From the NCBI GenBank assembly GCA_034509425.1, contig JAVTVJ010001136.1, forward strand, positions 310,001 through 374,000: DNA of 64,000 bases, read 5' to 3'. Source of the DNA: Eopsaltria australis (lineage: Eukaryota > Chordata > Aves > Passeriformes > Petroicidae). Each line of letters starts with the position of its first letter. The stretch's first letter is position 1. Position numbers and translations under genes: made by a program. The notes under the pieces are model-generated. The model searched no databases and was not told where the DNA came from. It was given only the letters and a program-made list of their open reading frames with translations. Of the stretch, positions 23,750 to 35,200 are shown piece by piece.

Positions 23750-26637
23750 CTGCAAGGGGAGAGACACAGCAGATGATGGACAGACCCCAGACCCCTCATC
23801 ACCCTGCAGGCACAGATGATGAATGCTGCTTCCCACTTTGTCCCTGCCAGCAATGAGGGACGAAGGCAGCAGCCCAGACTACCTGTGCACAGCCATGCTG
23901 TCCTGTACCTCGTGTCCCACCACCTGCCATGGTGGCATTCATGTACATTATATTGCTGTCAGGGTTTATAAAAGATGGGTTCTACCCTAAGACAGGCTCC
24001 ATCTCCCATCCGTGGGGTCAGGCCAAGTCCCCAGCTCCTACCCTCCTGGGAGCAGGCTCACCCAGGGCTGGATATGGGGGAAGATGCCTCAGTCACCCCT
24101 CTCTGCAGAAAGGTTTTCTCTGCCACACTCCTGACAATCTGGTCATCCCTTCCTCTGAGGGCTGGGTGGTGCCTGCTGTGTCTCCCAAGGAGTTTCAGTA
24201 TGGAAATGCCTGCACTGGCTGAAGCTGGGGGCCTGGCAGGTGTCACACCCTCAGCAGGGACCATGGGTTGGTCCTTAGTTGGTGTCAGGGTTCCCATACC
24301 CCCAAATCTTTCAGCCCAAGGGCCGTTGCCTCCACTGTTCCCCACTGCATCCCAACCTGCTCTCATCAAGAGCACGCTGAAGTTCAGTCATGGCCTCAGC
24401 ATGTCTGCAGCCTGCCCAGCCCTGCTGTGCCATACTGTCTGTGGGTTAATGGCCATATTCCCTACCCAGGACAGATCCTACCATGGCACAGCACAGAACC
24501 ATCCCACACCCATCACGGACCTGTGACAAACCCATCCCAGCCCAAGGACACACCCACCCTGGACCCATCCTGACCCAGACTGACCCATCCCAGGCAGAGC
24601 ACAAAACCAATCCAGACCCATTCCAGAGCCAGACTGATCCTGAACCCATGAGAAACCCATCCCAGGCCCATGATGGACCCATCCTGGACCCATCCAGAGT
24701 CAGGACAGACCCATCCAGAACCAGGACACCCCTGGACCCATCCAGAGTCAGGACAGACCCATCCAGAACCAGGACACCCCTGGACCCATCCAGAGTCAGG
24801 ACAGACCCATCCAGAACCAGGACACCCCTGTCCCCATCCCAGGCAGACTCAGTGCAGGACAGGAGGTGGTGCAGACTGCTGCCCTGGGGTGGGGGGCCGA
24901 GGCGAGTACCTGAGAGCTGAGGAGCCCCACAGTACTCCTTGCACTCCTTCTCCGAGTAGAACTGGTTCCCATTGCCTTTGCAACCTCCATAGCTGAAGGT
25001 GATGCACTTGCCCTGGGCTGCATCGAAGGCCCAGCGTGTCACTGGTGTCTGGCAGGGACCGGGGACAATGGGCAGCCTGCAGGCAGCTGCAGGGACAGAA
25101 GCTGCATGAGGTGGGGGGTCCAGCGACCCCCACACCTCCCACACGGATGCCAGACATGTGGCACTGAAGGCAATGCTCAGATCCTTGTGATGCCTCAGCA
25201 AAGGCACCTCCAGTGCTCTGGCTCCCAGGATCCTCACCCTCGGTCCGGCACGCCTGCAGGCACTCCTTCTCCGAGTAGAAGTTGTTGCCGTTGCCCAGAC
25301 AGCCTCCGTAGAGGAAAGTTTCACAGGCCATGGAGGAGGAGTTGTAGAAGAAGCGGGACAACATCCCACTGCAGGGCCCGGGGTCCCGGCCCAGCCAGCA
25401 TGAGTCTGTGGACCAGCACACAGTGGGTCACAGGCAAACAGGAGCACAGGGCAGTGGGTCCCGGTGCAGCCCCCTCCCCTGCCACCTACCTACCTTCCTT
25501 ATTACCAATGTAAGTGGGCAGGGGTCCTGCAGCTGAGCCCTCCTCCAGGGGTAGGACTGCTCTCCGTGCCCTCTGCACCAGGAAGGAAGCACAGAGCTGC
25601 CATCAGCCCCTGTCTGTGGGACCTGCTGCCCACCCCATTGCCCTCAGGGTGGGCTGTGTCAGGGGCACCTCAGGCTCCAGCCCTCCTATGTGCTCTCAGC
25701 ACATCTCCAGTCACTGATCTTAGGCTTGCAGGCTGTGATCCCTCCACACCTCATGATCTTCCTGGCCCTGTGCTCTTCCAGGGTGGGGACCCCAATCCCA
25801 GGTTGTGGATGAAGACACTCAAAGTGCCCCAGTCATGCCCTGTGCTGGGGATGTGCCTCAATGGTGTGTTACCTGCTCTTGAGTCAACTGGATTGTTTCT
25901 CCTATGAAAGTCCCATTCCCCCTGGAAAATCTTTCTACACGCAACCCTGAGAGGCTGGGAAGTGCTGAGTGATGGAAGTTCAAGGACCAGTGGGTGCTAA
26001 GCTTCCCCCTCCCTGGAGAAGGGGCCTACAGCCTGGCTGGGATACACACAGACAGGCAAGGAGCAAGGAAACACCAGCAACCTTCACACTGTGAAAAAAA
26101 TCAGAGTAAGAAGAGGCTTCCACTTGGAAACACTTGGCCACCAGGACCCTCACCCTGCAGCCTGCACCTGCCTTGCCCCCATCCTTGCAGGCAAAGCCCA
26201 TCAGCAGAGGTGGAAGAGCAACTCCCAAGATAGTCAGTGGAGCCACTGCCCAAACAACATGTCCTGCCCATGGAGCCTTCTCCCTGGACACCTGATCGCC
26301 AGTGAGTTTGGCTTGGAAGGGATGTCTCTGGCCTTGATCCACTTCAGAAGGTCCCAGCTGTCCCACTCACCTGGGGAGCATTTTCAGTCTCCTGAGGAAC
26401 ACATTCACCTGGCCCAAGAGCAGGAGAGAAGGTGAGCAGTGTGAGAGGAGAGGTATCCTGACAAACTCACCTCACATACAGGACCCTGGGCAAGGGGACA
26501 CCCTCCCAGTTCTACCCTGTGTTCTTCCCCTCTTTCTGCTTTCCACCTCCCACTCACAGAAACACCATCCTAAAATGCCTGTACCTCCCTCCATCTCCCC
26601 AAAATCCCCATGTCCCCTTGGGTCCCGCTAAAATCCT

Positions 26638-26678
<41 letters not shown>

Positions 26679-29600
26679 GACACACTCTCCTTCATGCTAG
26701 CCCCTTCTGAACCCCAGACTGAGCAAGGAGCCTCCCAGGTGCTGGCAGCACCCAGCCTGGGGACCAGTCACAAGTGTCCCATGCCCTCATCCTAGCACAG
26801 TGGTGTGGTTGCATTGACCTGACAGCCCAGCATGGACCCCTCTGACTGGAAGCTGATTCTGCTGGTGGAATCCTGACTGACACATGGCCTTATTTCCTTT
26901 TCATTCCATGCTACAAAAGCATTTGTCTCTCCTGCCTCCCTCCTGATCATCCCCATCTCCCCAGGTTGGCAGACCCAGCAGGAGCAGCTGGAGTGCTTTG
27001 GCAGCATGAGAGGCACGTGCCCCATGGGAGGTCACCTCTGTTGGCCAGGATGAAGATGGAGTCCTCGGGGATGCCCATCTCCAGAGCCAACTGATGGAAA
27101 GACTCAATGAGGTCCTCCCGCAGCTCTGGACTCCTCCCTGGGAAAGAGAAGGGGCTGTGAGCAGGGTTGGTATGGGACTGCAGCCCCCAGGCACCCACCG
27201 AGCTCAGGTGGCTGCAGCAGGTGCAATCCCAACCTCCTGGTCCTTCCCAACACAGAATCAGGGAAGCAAAGATGGAGCCCAACCACTGACCCAGCACTGC
27301 TATATCCACCCTAAACCATGGCCCTAGGCTCCACATCTACGTGTTTTTTTAACCCTTCCAGGCACAGTGATGTCACCACTTCCCTGGCCAGCCTATTGTT
27401 CTTGACCAGTCTTGACCAAGATCTTGGACAATGTGGGTTTAATGTTTCCTAATCTTCAGGGCTGGGTTTCCTCTAAGCAGATATCACCACCTTCATCCCA
27501 AACACCATGCTGGTTTGGATGTTCAGTGCCTGATGTGGCTTTCATGGAGCAATGAGACTCCACCTCTGCCATGCCGAAGACGAAGCTGGTCTGAGCCTCC
27601 TTTTCCAAAGCCCATGGTCAGGTCCCTCAAAGCCAAGGGAGCTGAGACACCCTTGGGTGGTGTTTTTGAATTGTGCTGGTCCACCCCAGAGCCTGTTTGT
27701 CTTCAAGTGCCATGGCCAGACATACCATACAGCTTCAGGGTGGTGCTTGGACCAAAACTGCTTTTCTTCTTCATCAGAATGACAGCATATTCTTCATAGT
27801 TGGTACGGAGCACATAGGACTGGATGGACACATCCCATTCTGGGTGAGACAGAGACACAGGGGTGTCATTTCTGCCCCTCATGGTGAGATGGACCAGTGT
27901 AGGACAGCCCCAAAGCTGGGGGCTGTAATCAGACTTCTAATTTAAAAAATGTGATTTTTGGGAAGCAGATTTAGACACAACCATGACTCCTTTTAGGCTC
28001 ACCAGTCTCTTAGCTGAGGGGATTGGAAACCAAGAGCTGTGAACAACTATGAACTGTGACTAACGCTTCTGAAGTGTGGCTGTAGGAACCTGCCCCAGCC
28101 TGGGACCCTGTGGACAGAGGTCACCTGCTGCAACATCTCATCATCCTGTGGCTATGCAGGGATAGTGCTCAAACAGCCCTTTTCCCACAGCTACTTTGGC
28201 TGGAAATGAACCAAACTGTGGAGTGGCCTCTGAGTCCTGCTCTTCTGAACCCCTTCCCTCTCTGCCAGCTGTCCCCAGAGCTGGTCCCCATCTCCCAGCC
28301 ATGCCTCAGCCCAACTCACTGGGGTTGTAGTAGGTGTATTTGCCAGGGGTACTGGTTTTCTGGTACTCCCCTGAGACTTGAGTGCAGTCACCTTGCCTGG
28401 AGGGAGGAAGAAAACCATCAGCTACTTGGAAGGATTGTTTTCCCTGGTTATGGCATGAAAGTCATGTCTGAGGCACGAAGGCCATGGCACAGGACCCCTG
28501 AAATGGCACTGCGCAAGGCATTGGCTGTTTGAACCCAATCCATCCTCTCCTCAGGGCTCAGATGCCAGGCAGAGCAAGTGACCCCCATGTCTGTCCCAGC
28601 CCCTGGGAGAGGGAGTATCCCTGGGTGGGGTGGTTTTGGAGGAGGCTCAAGCACCTGCAGCAGTGCCCCCTGTAGTGCCCCATACCTCAGCCTGGTGCTG
28701 GCAGTGCTGATCTGGTCGGGGCTGGGGCCGGGGCCCAGCACCAGTGTGCCCATGCTGAACTTCTCCTTGTAGTTCTTCATCCATTTGCAGGTCGTGCCGA
28801 TGGCGATGTCGAACCACTTCCCGTACATCTGCAGGGAGAAGAGAGAGACATCTCCACGTGAGCCCTCCTCACCAAGGTGGGACATCACCTGGTTTTATGC
28901 AGAGCTGAAATATTCCTGACCCAGGCAGAAACTGGGAGGTGATGATGCAGGGTGCAGAGGCCAGAGCTGCTGCAGGATTTGGGAAGTGTATCAGCACTGA
29001 GCAGAATTTTCCTTGGTTCCCTGACTATGAGGCAGGGCTGGAGGCATCAGGCTGTCATCCCCCCATGTCCCATACCAGTGGGACCCAGACATGGGCATAC
29101 ATGCATGATGCACACCAGATGAAGCTTGGCAGGGGGCAGGGCACAATGTGGAGGATCTCCCAGGCAGCCTGCATCCCACAGAAATCCTGCATCCCACAGA
29201 AATTCTACATCCCACAGAAATCCTGCATGCTGAACCACAGACATCCCACAGGACTCAGCTGCCCTGGTGCTCAGACTGCAGCCACCCTGCCTGGTGTTTG
29301 TCAGGATGAGGCCACCCCAAAGGCTGGCACCTCCTGAGTGGCACCCAGGGAGTGCCACACTGCCAATGCCTGTCCTGCACAGCCTGCCATGGGTGTGGGC
29401 ATTATTGCCCTTCCTTCTGGAGGAAAATGAAAGAAAGCTTACCCCATCCCTTTTGCCCCCAGAATTAAAGGACCACAAGCTGCCATTACCCGATCAGCCT
29501 CAAAATTCTCCTGCACTTGGATATCTTCATTCAGGTCTCCGATGGGTGTTCCACTAGCCACAGTGAAGAGGAGGAGGGAAAGGAGACCCCCAATAATCAT
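23718..29600 (-). CDS. AMBP: AMBP, alpha-1-microglobulin/bikunin precursor, complete
   Basis: A secreted two-product precursor. The N-terminal lipocalin (alpha-1-microglobulin) binds heme and radicals. The C-terminal bikunin has two Kunitz protease-inhibitor domains and in mammals is the light chain of inter-alpha-inhibitors. Ten coding exons splice into 346 residues (human 352): signal peptide about 1-17, lipocalin with GKWFDIAIG (40-48) and unpaired Cys51, disulfide cysteines 89 and 185, furin site RARR (196-199), bikunin 200-346 (147 residues, as in human). The Kunitz domains span Cys224-Cys274 and Cys280 to the cysteine of KEYCG, each with all six cysteines. The C-terminus [10 protein letters not shown] resembles the human one. 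Residues that differ from human at functional sites are Ser234, Gln290, Ser208-Ala209 and Asn109 (see findings). The start codon is followed by a hydrophobic signal sequence. Confidence 0.97.
23750..24909 (-). other. AMBP intron 9
   Basis: Contains a GACCCATCC-rich minisatellite field at about 24515-24830 and otherwise unique DNA. Confidence 0.75.
24515..24830. repeat. GACCCATCC minisatellite in AMBP intron 9
   Basis: A degenerate field of GACCCATCC-type units. It ends in three nearly identical 48-bp copies starting at 24687, 24735 and 24783. The uninterrupted open frames over it are repeat artefacts. Confidence 0.9.
24910..25086 (-). CDS. AMBP: AMBP coding exon 9 (Kunitz domain 2)
   Basis: Second Kunitz domain with its six cysteines intact. 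P1 is Gln290, in GPCQTP, where human has Arg. GTACTC donor. Confidence 0.96.
25238..25405 (-). CDS. AMBP: AMBP coding exon 8 (Kunitz domain 1)
   Basis: Six cysteines at 224, 233, 249, 257, 270 and 274. The N-glycosylation sequon NSS at 243 matches the human bikunin site. P1 is Ser234, in GPCSGM. Confidence 0.96.
25494..25572 (-). CDS. AMBP: AMBP coding exon 7 (furin site, bikunin N-terminus)
   Basis: Encodes RARR followed by [20 protein letters not shown]. The basic tetrapeptide separates the lipocalin from bikunin. Confidence 0.94.
25573..26370 (-). other. AMBP intron 6
   Basis: Nothing recognised apart from the splice sites. Confidence 0.75.
26371..26408 (-). CDS. AMBP: AMBP coding exon 6 (microexon)
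   Basis: Only 38 nt, encoding [13 protein letters not shown]. It holds Cys185, the second half of the lipocalin disulfide. Clear GGCCAG acceptor and GTGAGT donor, and it keeps frame with both neighbours. Confidence 0.9.
26409..27035 (-). other. AMBP intron 5
   Basis: Contains a (CA)16 microsatellite; otherwise nothing recognised. Confidence 0.75.
26643..26674. repeat. (CA)16 microsatellite
   Basis: Sixteen uninterrupted CA dinucleotides, likely length-polymorphic. Confidence 0.97.
27036..27137 (-). CDS. AMBP: AMBP coding exon 5
   Basis: 102 nt encoding the lipocalin C-terminal helix; it ends with [14 protein letters not shown], close to human. Confidence 0.95.
27138..27725 (-). other. AMBP intron 4
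   Basis: Nothing recognised apart from the splice sites. Confidence 0.75.
27726..27839 (-). CDS. AMBP: AMBP coding exon 4
   Basis: 114 nt encoding [20 protein letters not shown] and KLYG, the lipocalin F-H strands. Lysines 135 and 146 align with human chromophore lysines 118 and 130. Confidence 0.95.
27840..28319 (-). other. AMBP intron 3
   Basis: Nothing recognised apart from the splice sites. Confidence 0.75.
28320..28396 (-). CDS. AMBP: AMBP coding exon 3
   Basis: 77 nt encoding [20 protein letters not shown] and the following strand, including Cys89 of the lipocalin disulfide. Splice phases 2 in, 1 out. Confidence 0.95.
28686..28828 (-). CDS. AMBP: AMBP coding exon 2 (lipocalin GxW motif)
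   Basis: Starts [11 protein letters not shown], the lipocalin first conserved block, and carries Cys51, equivalent to the reactive free Cys34 of mature human alpha-1-microglobulin. Confidence 0.96.
28829..29489 (-). other. AMBP intron 1
   Basis: Contains an 18-bp tandem repeat at 29172-29225; otherwise nothing recognised. Confidence 0.75.
29172..29225. repeat. 18-bp tandem repeat, 3 copies
   Basis: Three copies of CATCCCACAGAAATCCTG with two substitutions in the middle copy. Confidence 0.9.
29490..29600 (-). CDS. AMBP: AMBP coding exon 1 (signal peptide)
   Basis: 37 codons. The hydrophobic stretch [14 protein letters not shown] is the signal peptide; the mature N-terminus follows and ends in [18 protein letters not shown] donor, phase 0. 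Confidence 0.93.
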
Positions 29601-30850
29601 GGCTGGTGGCTTCAGAGTGCTGCTGAGCTTCAGCACTGCAGTGGGATCCTGGACTCTGCGCTGCCCCCACTGTGCAGCACTGTGACCTTCAGACCAGGGC
29701 CAGCAGGGCCAGCCAGCCTGCGGGGGGGCTGCCGGGGGAGGTGGGCTGTACGGCCCGGGGAGCTCCACTGCCCTCGGCACCGGTGGGGATTTGCAGAGAG
29801 CTGTGTGGGGTGTGTGGGGACCACGGGAATGGAGATGAATACCCTCCCAGCCACACCAGGCTGAGCTCCTCACCCTCGCCTGATCCTACACCATGGGGCC
29901 AGGAGCTGTCTTTCTCCTTTGTTCTACGTTGGGATTCATACTCCTGCTCTATCATCCTACAAAGAGCCCCAGCCCTGATGGACTAGCCTGACCCTGTGAT
30001 GAGGAGTGCACTGAGGGATGCCCAGCACTTACCCCAGGCTATCCAATCAGTGTCCATAGGGGACAGAGTCTGAGTTTCCTGCACCCCTTTTGGACCCCCT
30101 CCAGACAGTCCCAAGCTGATGGCCAACATCCAGGATCTAGCTGGGTGTGATGGATCCCACAGTCGAGGGTCCCTGGGCCCGGAGGACCGGGAAATGCTGG
30201 GCCATCCTCAATCCTTCCCAGCAGTGTTTGCCTTTGTAGGATGATTAACAGAAACCAAACAGCCCGAGGGAAACTGCAAACAGAACAAAGGGCAGGAACC
30301 CCTCTCCAGGTGGCCACGGCCCAATATTTGTGGAGAAGGGCCAGAGCTGGCGGCGCACTAGCAGAAGTCAGCCGGACTTTCACCCTCCACTCCCCCGCGG
30401 TCACTGACGGACCCTTGGACAAGCACCAGCAGGTGCTGCTGCCCGGGCATGGGGGCTGCGAGGAAGAGGTGGTCCTGACAGAGACAGCTTGAACATCTCC
30501 ACAAACAGACCTTCCTGCCACATCCCAGTGTGTCGGGAACGCGGGGCAGACGCGGACCTGGGGCACAGACGCCTTCGGTAGCCCCCCCCCCCGTCCTTCC
30601 CCCGCCTGCTCTCTCTGGAGGAGAATCCCCGGCGCCGCAAAGTCCTGGGCTCCAGCCCCAAGCCGGGGGTCCCTCCCCAGCGTCCCCGCGCAGGGTCCCC
30701 GCTGCCCCGGTCCCTCCATCACTAGGTGGCAGCCGGCGGTAAGGAATGACAGCCCCACTCCCGCCCCGCCGTGGTCACGGGCGGATGGAGGGGCCCCTTG
30801 AGTCCCCTTCCTGCGGTCCCGGCAGCGATGGGCACCGGGAAAGGCTGTAC
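29601..30850. other. AMBP upstream region
   Basis: Presumed AMBP promoter and 5' UTR lie at the left end. I find no TATA box within about 100 bp of the ATG and no convincing paired liver-factor site. A short GC-rich segment is at 30520-30780. Confidence 0.5.
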
Positions 30851-30854
30851 TTAG

Positions 30855-31174
30855 AGGAGGCTTGTAAAAGACAGGGAGATACTTCTTACACGGGCACACA
30901 GTGATAGGACAAGGGGCAACTGTTTTAAACTAAAAGGGGAGAGATTTATATTAGATATTAGGAAGGAATTGTTCCCTGTGAGGGTGGGGAGGCCCTGACA
31001 CAGGGTGCCCAGAGGGGCTGTGACTGCCCCATTCCTGGAAGTGTCCAAGGCCAGGCTGGACACGGGCTTGGAGCAGCCTGGGACAGTGGAAGGTGTCCCT
31101 ACCGATGGCAGGGGTATGGAACTGGATGAGCTCTAAGGTCCCTTCCAACCTAATCCAGTCTGGAATTCTATGAC
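30855..31174 (+). repeat. CR1 LINE 3' end
   Basis: A classic CR1 3' terminus: CAGTGATAGGACAAGGGG, TTTTAAACTAAAAG, TTAGGAAGGAATTGTTC, GCCCAGAGGGGCTGTG, GGTCCCTTCCAACC and the terminal ATTCTATGA. 5'-truncated with no coding region left, about 320 bp. Confidence 0.95.
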
Positions 31175-31989
31175 TTGCAAGAGAACATATTATCAAGGAA
31201 ACCTCAGAAGACACTGCCTTGTGTCCCATGGATCATGGAGTGCTTTGGAGCACATCTCTGATACTCCCCACACAGAAAAGTTGAGTGTTCAGCAAAAAGC
31301 AGATCAAAGGGAGACAAGGCTGGACTAGGGAGAGAAGTGCAACCCAAATCTGAAGGCTGCAACAGACCCAAATCACCCCTGGCTCATAGGAGGCCTGGGG
31401 GAGGGTGCACAGGTCCCCCATGAAGGCAAGATGGGACTGGCTCCATCTTTGGCCCAGGGACTCGTGTCCTCTCTCAATGTGTCCTTTGGCACTCACCACC
31501 CATCAGAGTTAGAGGGCGGCTGCCAAGCTGTGGGTGCGGCACTGCTGGGCTGCTGATGTGTGGCAACAGCCTGTGATGGCCTGTGTGTCAAGACTGGTGC
31601 TCAGCCACATCTGGGCACATGGGATGACAAGAGGGATGGATGAGAGGGCAGCTGGGCTAGTAGGTTCCCCAGAGCTGTTCTCTGGGACATCCCTGGGGAT
31701 GGCTGTGCAGGTGCAGCGGTGGAACCTCCACTTGACTGTGGGGAGCAGCATCTCAAAGTGGAGATGGCACAGTCCTGTGTCCATCTGGGAGCTGTGCCAG
31801 CACCCTCGAGTTGGATGTCGGTGTGCGTGTGCCACTGGGTGTCCCATGTATGCTCTGAGCTGCCTGGTCTCTGTGTCTGCAGCCAGAAGCATCAACCAGG
31901 CTGCTCCGTGCTCGGAGATGGGACACATCTGCCCACACGTGTCTGTCTGCACGGCTGCCCCTCGCCTGGCCCCTCCATCCCAAAACCCC
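31175..31989. other. Intergenic DNA
   Basis: No gene or repeat recognised. Confidence 0.6.
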
Positions 31990-32240
31990 GTGAACCCTTC
32001 CCATGCGTGCCCGCGGGGCGATGCCGCCCTGTCCCCGCCCCGGCGCTCGCCCCGTGCCCGAGCGGCCGCTCGGCTGCCCGGCCGTGCAGATGCTCCTCCG
32101 CCTCGCCGGGGCGCAGCCTCCACCCTCACGTGCGGCTGCTTTTTGTGTCCTTGCCGCTGGTCGGGCTCTACCCCGTCCCTCCCACCCCTCCGCCGCCCGC
32201 GCCCCCCGGCGCAGCCCCCACCGGAGCCAGCCACACACAC
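31990..32240. promoter_or_regulatory. Orphan CpG island
   Basis: About 250 bp of CpG-dense sequence 2.4 kb upstream of AMBP and more than 6 kb from NRARP. It is followed at about 32490 by an ATTGG (inverted CCAAT) motif. No exon is recognised next to it. Confidence 0.55.
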
Positions 32241-35200
32241 AAGTGAACTTTTCTGCGTTTTCCAGCAATTAAAAAGAATAAAGCAACAGTTGTCTCCAGG
32301 CAGGGCATGGATCCTGGTGACCCTGATTTTCTGTGTGGCTGGGCAGGGTGAATGGGGCTATTGAGACCCCGATGACTGGCATCTCCACTCCAGGATTGTC
32401 TCCCCTTCCAAGTCCCCCTCCCCTCGCTCTCCTCCTCTCTACCCTCCTCCTCGCTTTTAATTTCCTTCCTGCAGAGAGCTGCTCATCCCCTTCCCATTGG
32501 CCAAAGGCCTGAAAGGGAATGGAGGAGACAAGGGACGGATTAAAGACGCTCTGCTTAGGAGCAGGCAGCCTGAATACAAGATGCACCGGGTGGGAAAGAA
32601 TGGAGGCTTAGTGGGGCACCAGATCAGACCCGCCTCCGCCGCATTCAACCCGACCTGCATTCCTGCATTGCTAACTAGGGACCTTTCTCCCCGACCAACC
32701 CCTCGGAGGGACGCCCCGCACCCCTGTCCCACCTGCTGCTGCAGGTAGACCTGCACAGGATGGTCCCACCACAACCTTCGAGGGGCAGCCGCGATGGAAG
32801 ACAGCAGTGCTGTGGTGCTTGCAGCTCCCCTGGGTCAGCCCGTCTAGCTCAGGACAGTGGCCCCAGCCAGCCCTACAAGGATGAGGAGGCAGCTGGGGCA
32901 GTCCTTAGAGCAGTCTGGGAGCAGCTTGGGGCAGTTTGTGTCTCTGGGACATTCCCAGCTCTCACCCCAGCAGAGCTATGGGCCTCATCCTGCAGGGCTG
33001 GAGGCGTCAGAGCTCAAAGGAAGGCTGGAGCCTGCAGCAGGGTGGGGTCTGTTAGACCTGGAGAAGGGTTGGGGCCCTTCCAGCCACAGCCTTGGCAGCA
33101 GAGATGGTGGTGCTCCACTGCTTGTAAACCGTGTTGTTTCTTAGAAGACCCCCTAAAACCCCACAGTGTTCCCTGCCCTTCTCAGCAGCTCCCAGGGCCA
33201 CACAGGTTGGGGTGCAAATGGGGCTGCTCTGGGGGCAGGTCTCGGCAGGCGTGTTCCCTGCTAGCGCTGGTCCTCAGGAAGGGCTGGAGCAGAGCGAGAG
33301 GGTGAGTGGGCTCAGGGTCACACTGGGAATGAGAGGTCCTTGAGGGCAGTGGTGGACCATGGCCACCTGTCAGTGACCCATCCATGGATGGGCACTTGGG
33401 GAGTCACCCAGGAGCAGGACTGTGGCATTGGCAGCATCTGGGGCTTTCCATGTCTCTCCATGCCAGGTCAACCCTTCACGTCCTGCCTCAGGTGAAGCAC
33501 AGGTAGAAGTGAATGCCCTGGTCAAGGCAGTGTGGGATGGGTGCCTGCTGTCTCTGCCCAAGGACACTCCATGGAAGCTGGAGCAGCACAGCCCCTACCT
33601 GTTTCTGACAAGCTGGGTCCATCGGTAGTTTGCACACAAATTCCCCATGGGAGGGACCTTCAGGCACCAAAAGACAGCACTGTGTGCCAGTTGAGATGCT
33701 TCAAGGTTCCCAGGACACCTGGGATGGCTCCAGAACCTGGGGCAGAGGCCAGGAAGGACATGCCAGGACATCACAAGCAGTAAAATGAGCTTAGGGAAGC
33801 TCTTTGTGCTGCCATCCTTCCCCTTCTTCCACAGTGGAACCCAGATGCCACCTCAGATGCACCCCCATGGTCAGAGCTGAATCCCACCCCACTGACCAAG
33901 CTGTGCAGGAGGGTCTCAGGTACTGCTGCCTCCTGAGCACCACAGGTAACCATCGTGGTCTCCATGGTCCAGCTGGCATCACTGTGGGGAAGAGCCCTGG
34001 ATCTCAGGGGAGAGGCAGTGAGTCTCCCTGTGCGGTGCCAGAGGCTTTTGTCCTCCCTCTGCCGAGCCCAGGGGCCGGAGCCGGGTGATTCCCAGCCCGG
34101 CGGGGATGGAGAGCCCTTCCCTCCACCCGGCCGATGGAGAGGGACCACGGGGCTTTCTCTTTAATGCAATGCTATGAATACTCGGGGTCTTTCTGCTCGC
34201 TGTTTAATGGATTTGAATGTGAAAAGGTGGTGGAATTGGGAAGAGGGGAAGAGAGGGGGGAGGCCAGGCCTCTTTGTTAGAGGATGCTGCTCCAGCCTTG
34301 GATTTATTTAGCATTTGGAGGGCTCTAGGGTCTTTCTCTCCTCCCCAGCCCTGCAAAGGCTCACTCCCTTTTCTGCCTCATGCTTATTAGCATAGCAGCT
34401 GCTGAGGAGAGGGGCTAGGCAGGAGAAAAGGATCGAGGCGTCGGGGAAATGAATAGGAGTGAAAAAAAATTGCTTAAAAGGACAGAGGCTTTGAATGAGG
34501 GGGAGCAATAAGTGGAAAATGGGACAGGGGCGGCTCAGAGTTGTCATCGTAGCTGTGAATGTGAGCAAGGAGAAATATGGGGACCCACTGTGCTGGGGAT
34601 TGAAGCCTGATCCTGGCACTGTGGGAGAGGCCAGGGCTGCCCTGTGCCCCCCAGCACCATAGGTGAGTGGTGGGTGCTGAGCCAGCACCTCCCTGTACCC
34701 CCAACCCAGCTCCCTTGGGCCACCAGGTGCCCCAGGCCCCTGAGGCTGGGTTGGGGTCCCTCATCTGTGACCTCGAAACTGAAGCCTCCAGAGAGAGACC
34801 CAGCAAGTGTCACAGCACCGACCAGTTTCCCAAGGGTGCTGGGCTGCTGGAAATCCAACTCCTCTCCAAGGGGCAGACTGGCCATAGAATGGGGCACCCA
34901 GGGAAACCCTCAGGGCACACTGCAACCAGTGCCTCCATCTCCTCCACCCACTCCAGGGAAAGCCTTCTAGTCACTGAATGACTGAGTGGTTTAGGCATAA
35001 TTAAAGGAAATCAGGAGTCCAGGGAGCTGCCACCCAGCTCCTGCCCCAGCTGGAGAGGTGACCACACTGAGACATCAGAGTCTAGTTCAGGGAAGGAAAC
35101 CCTGAGGGCTGCACACATTCAGAGCCTGTTTCTGCAACTGCATTCATATATGAGAACATTGCTGGGGACTGCACATGGGTGAGAAGGGATTTTTCACCTG

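Noticed and set aside
31509..32246. Open frames on both strands across the orphan CpG island
   Set aside because: Arg/Gly/Pro-rich in all frames, typical of CpG-dense noncoding DNA.
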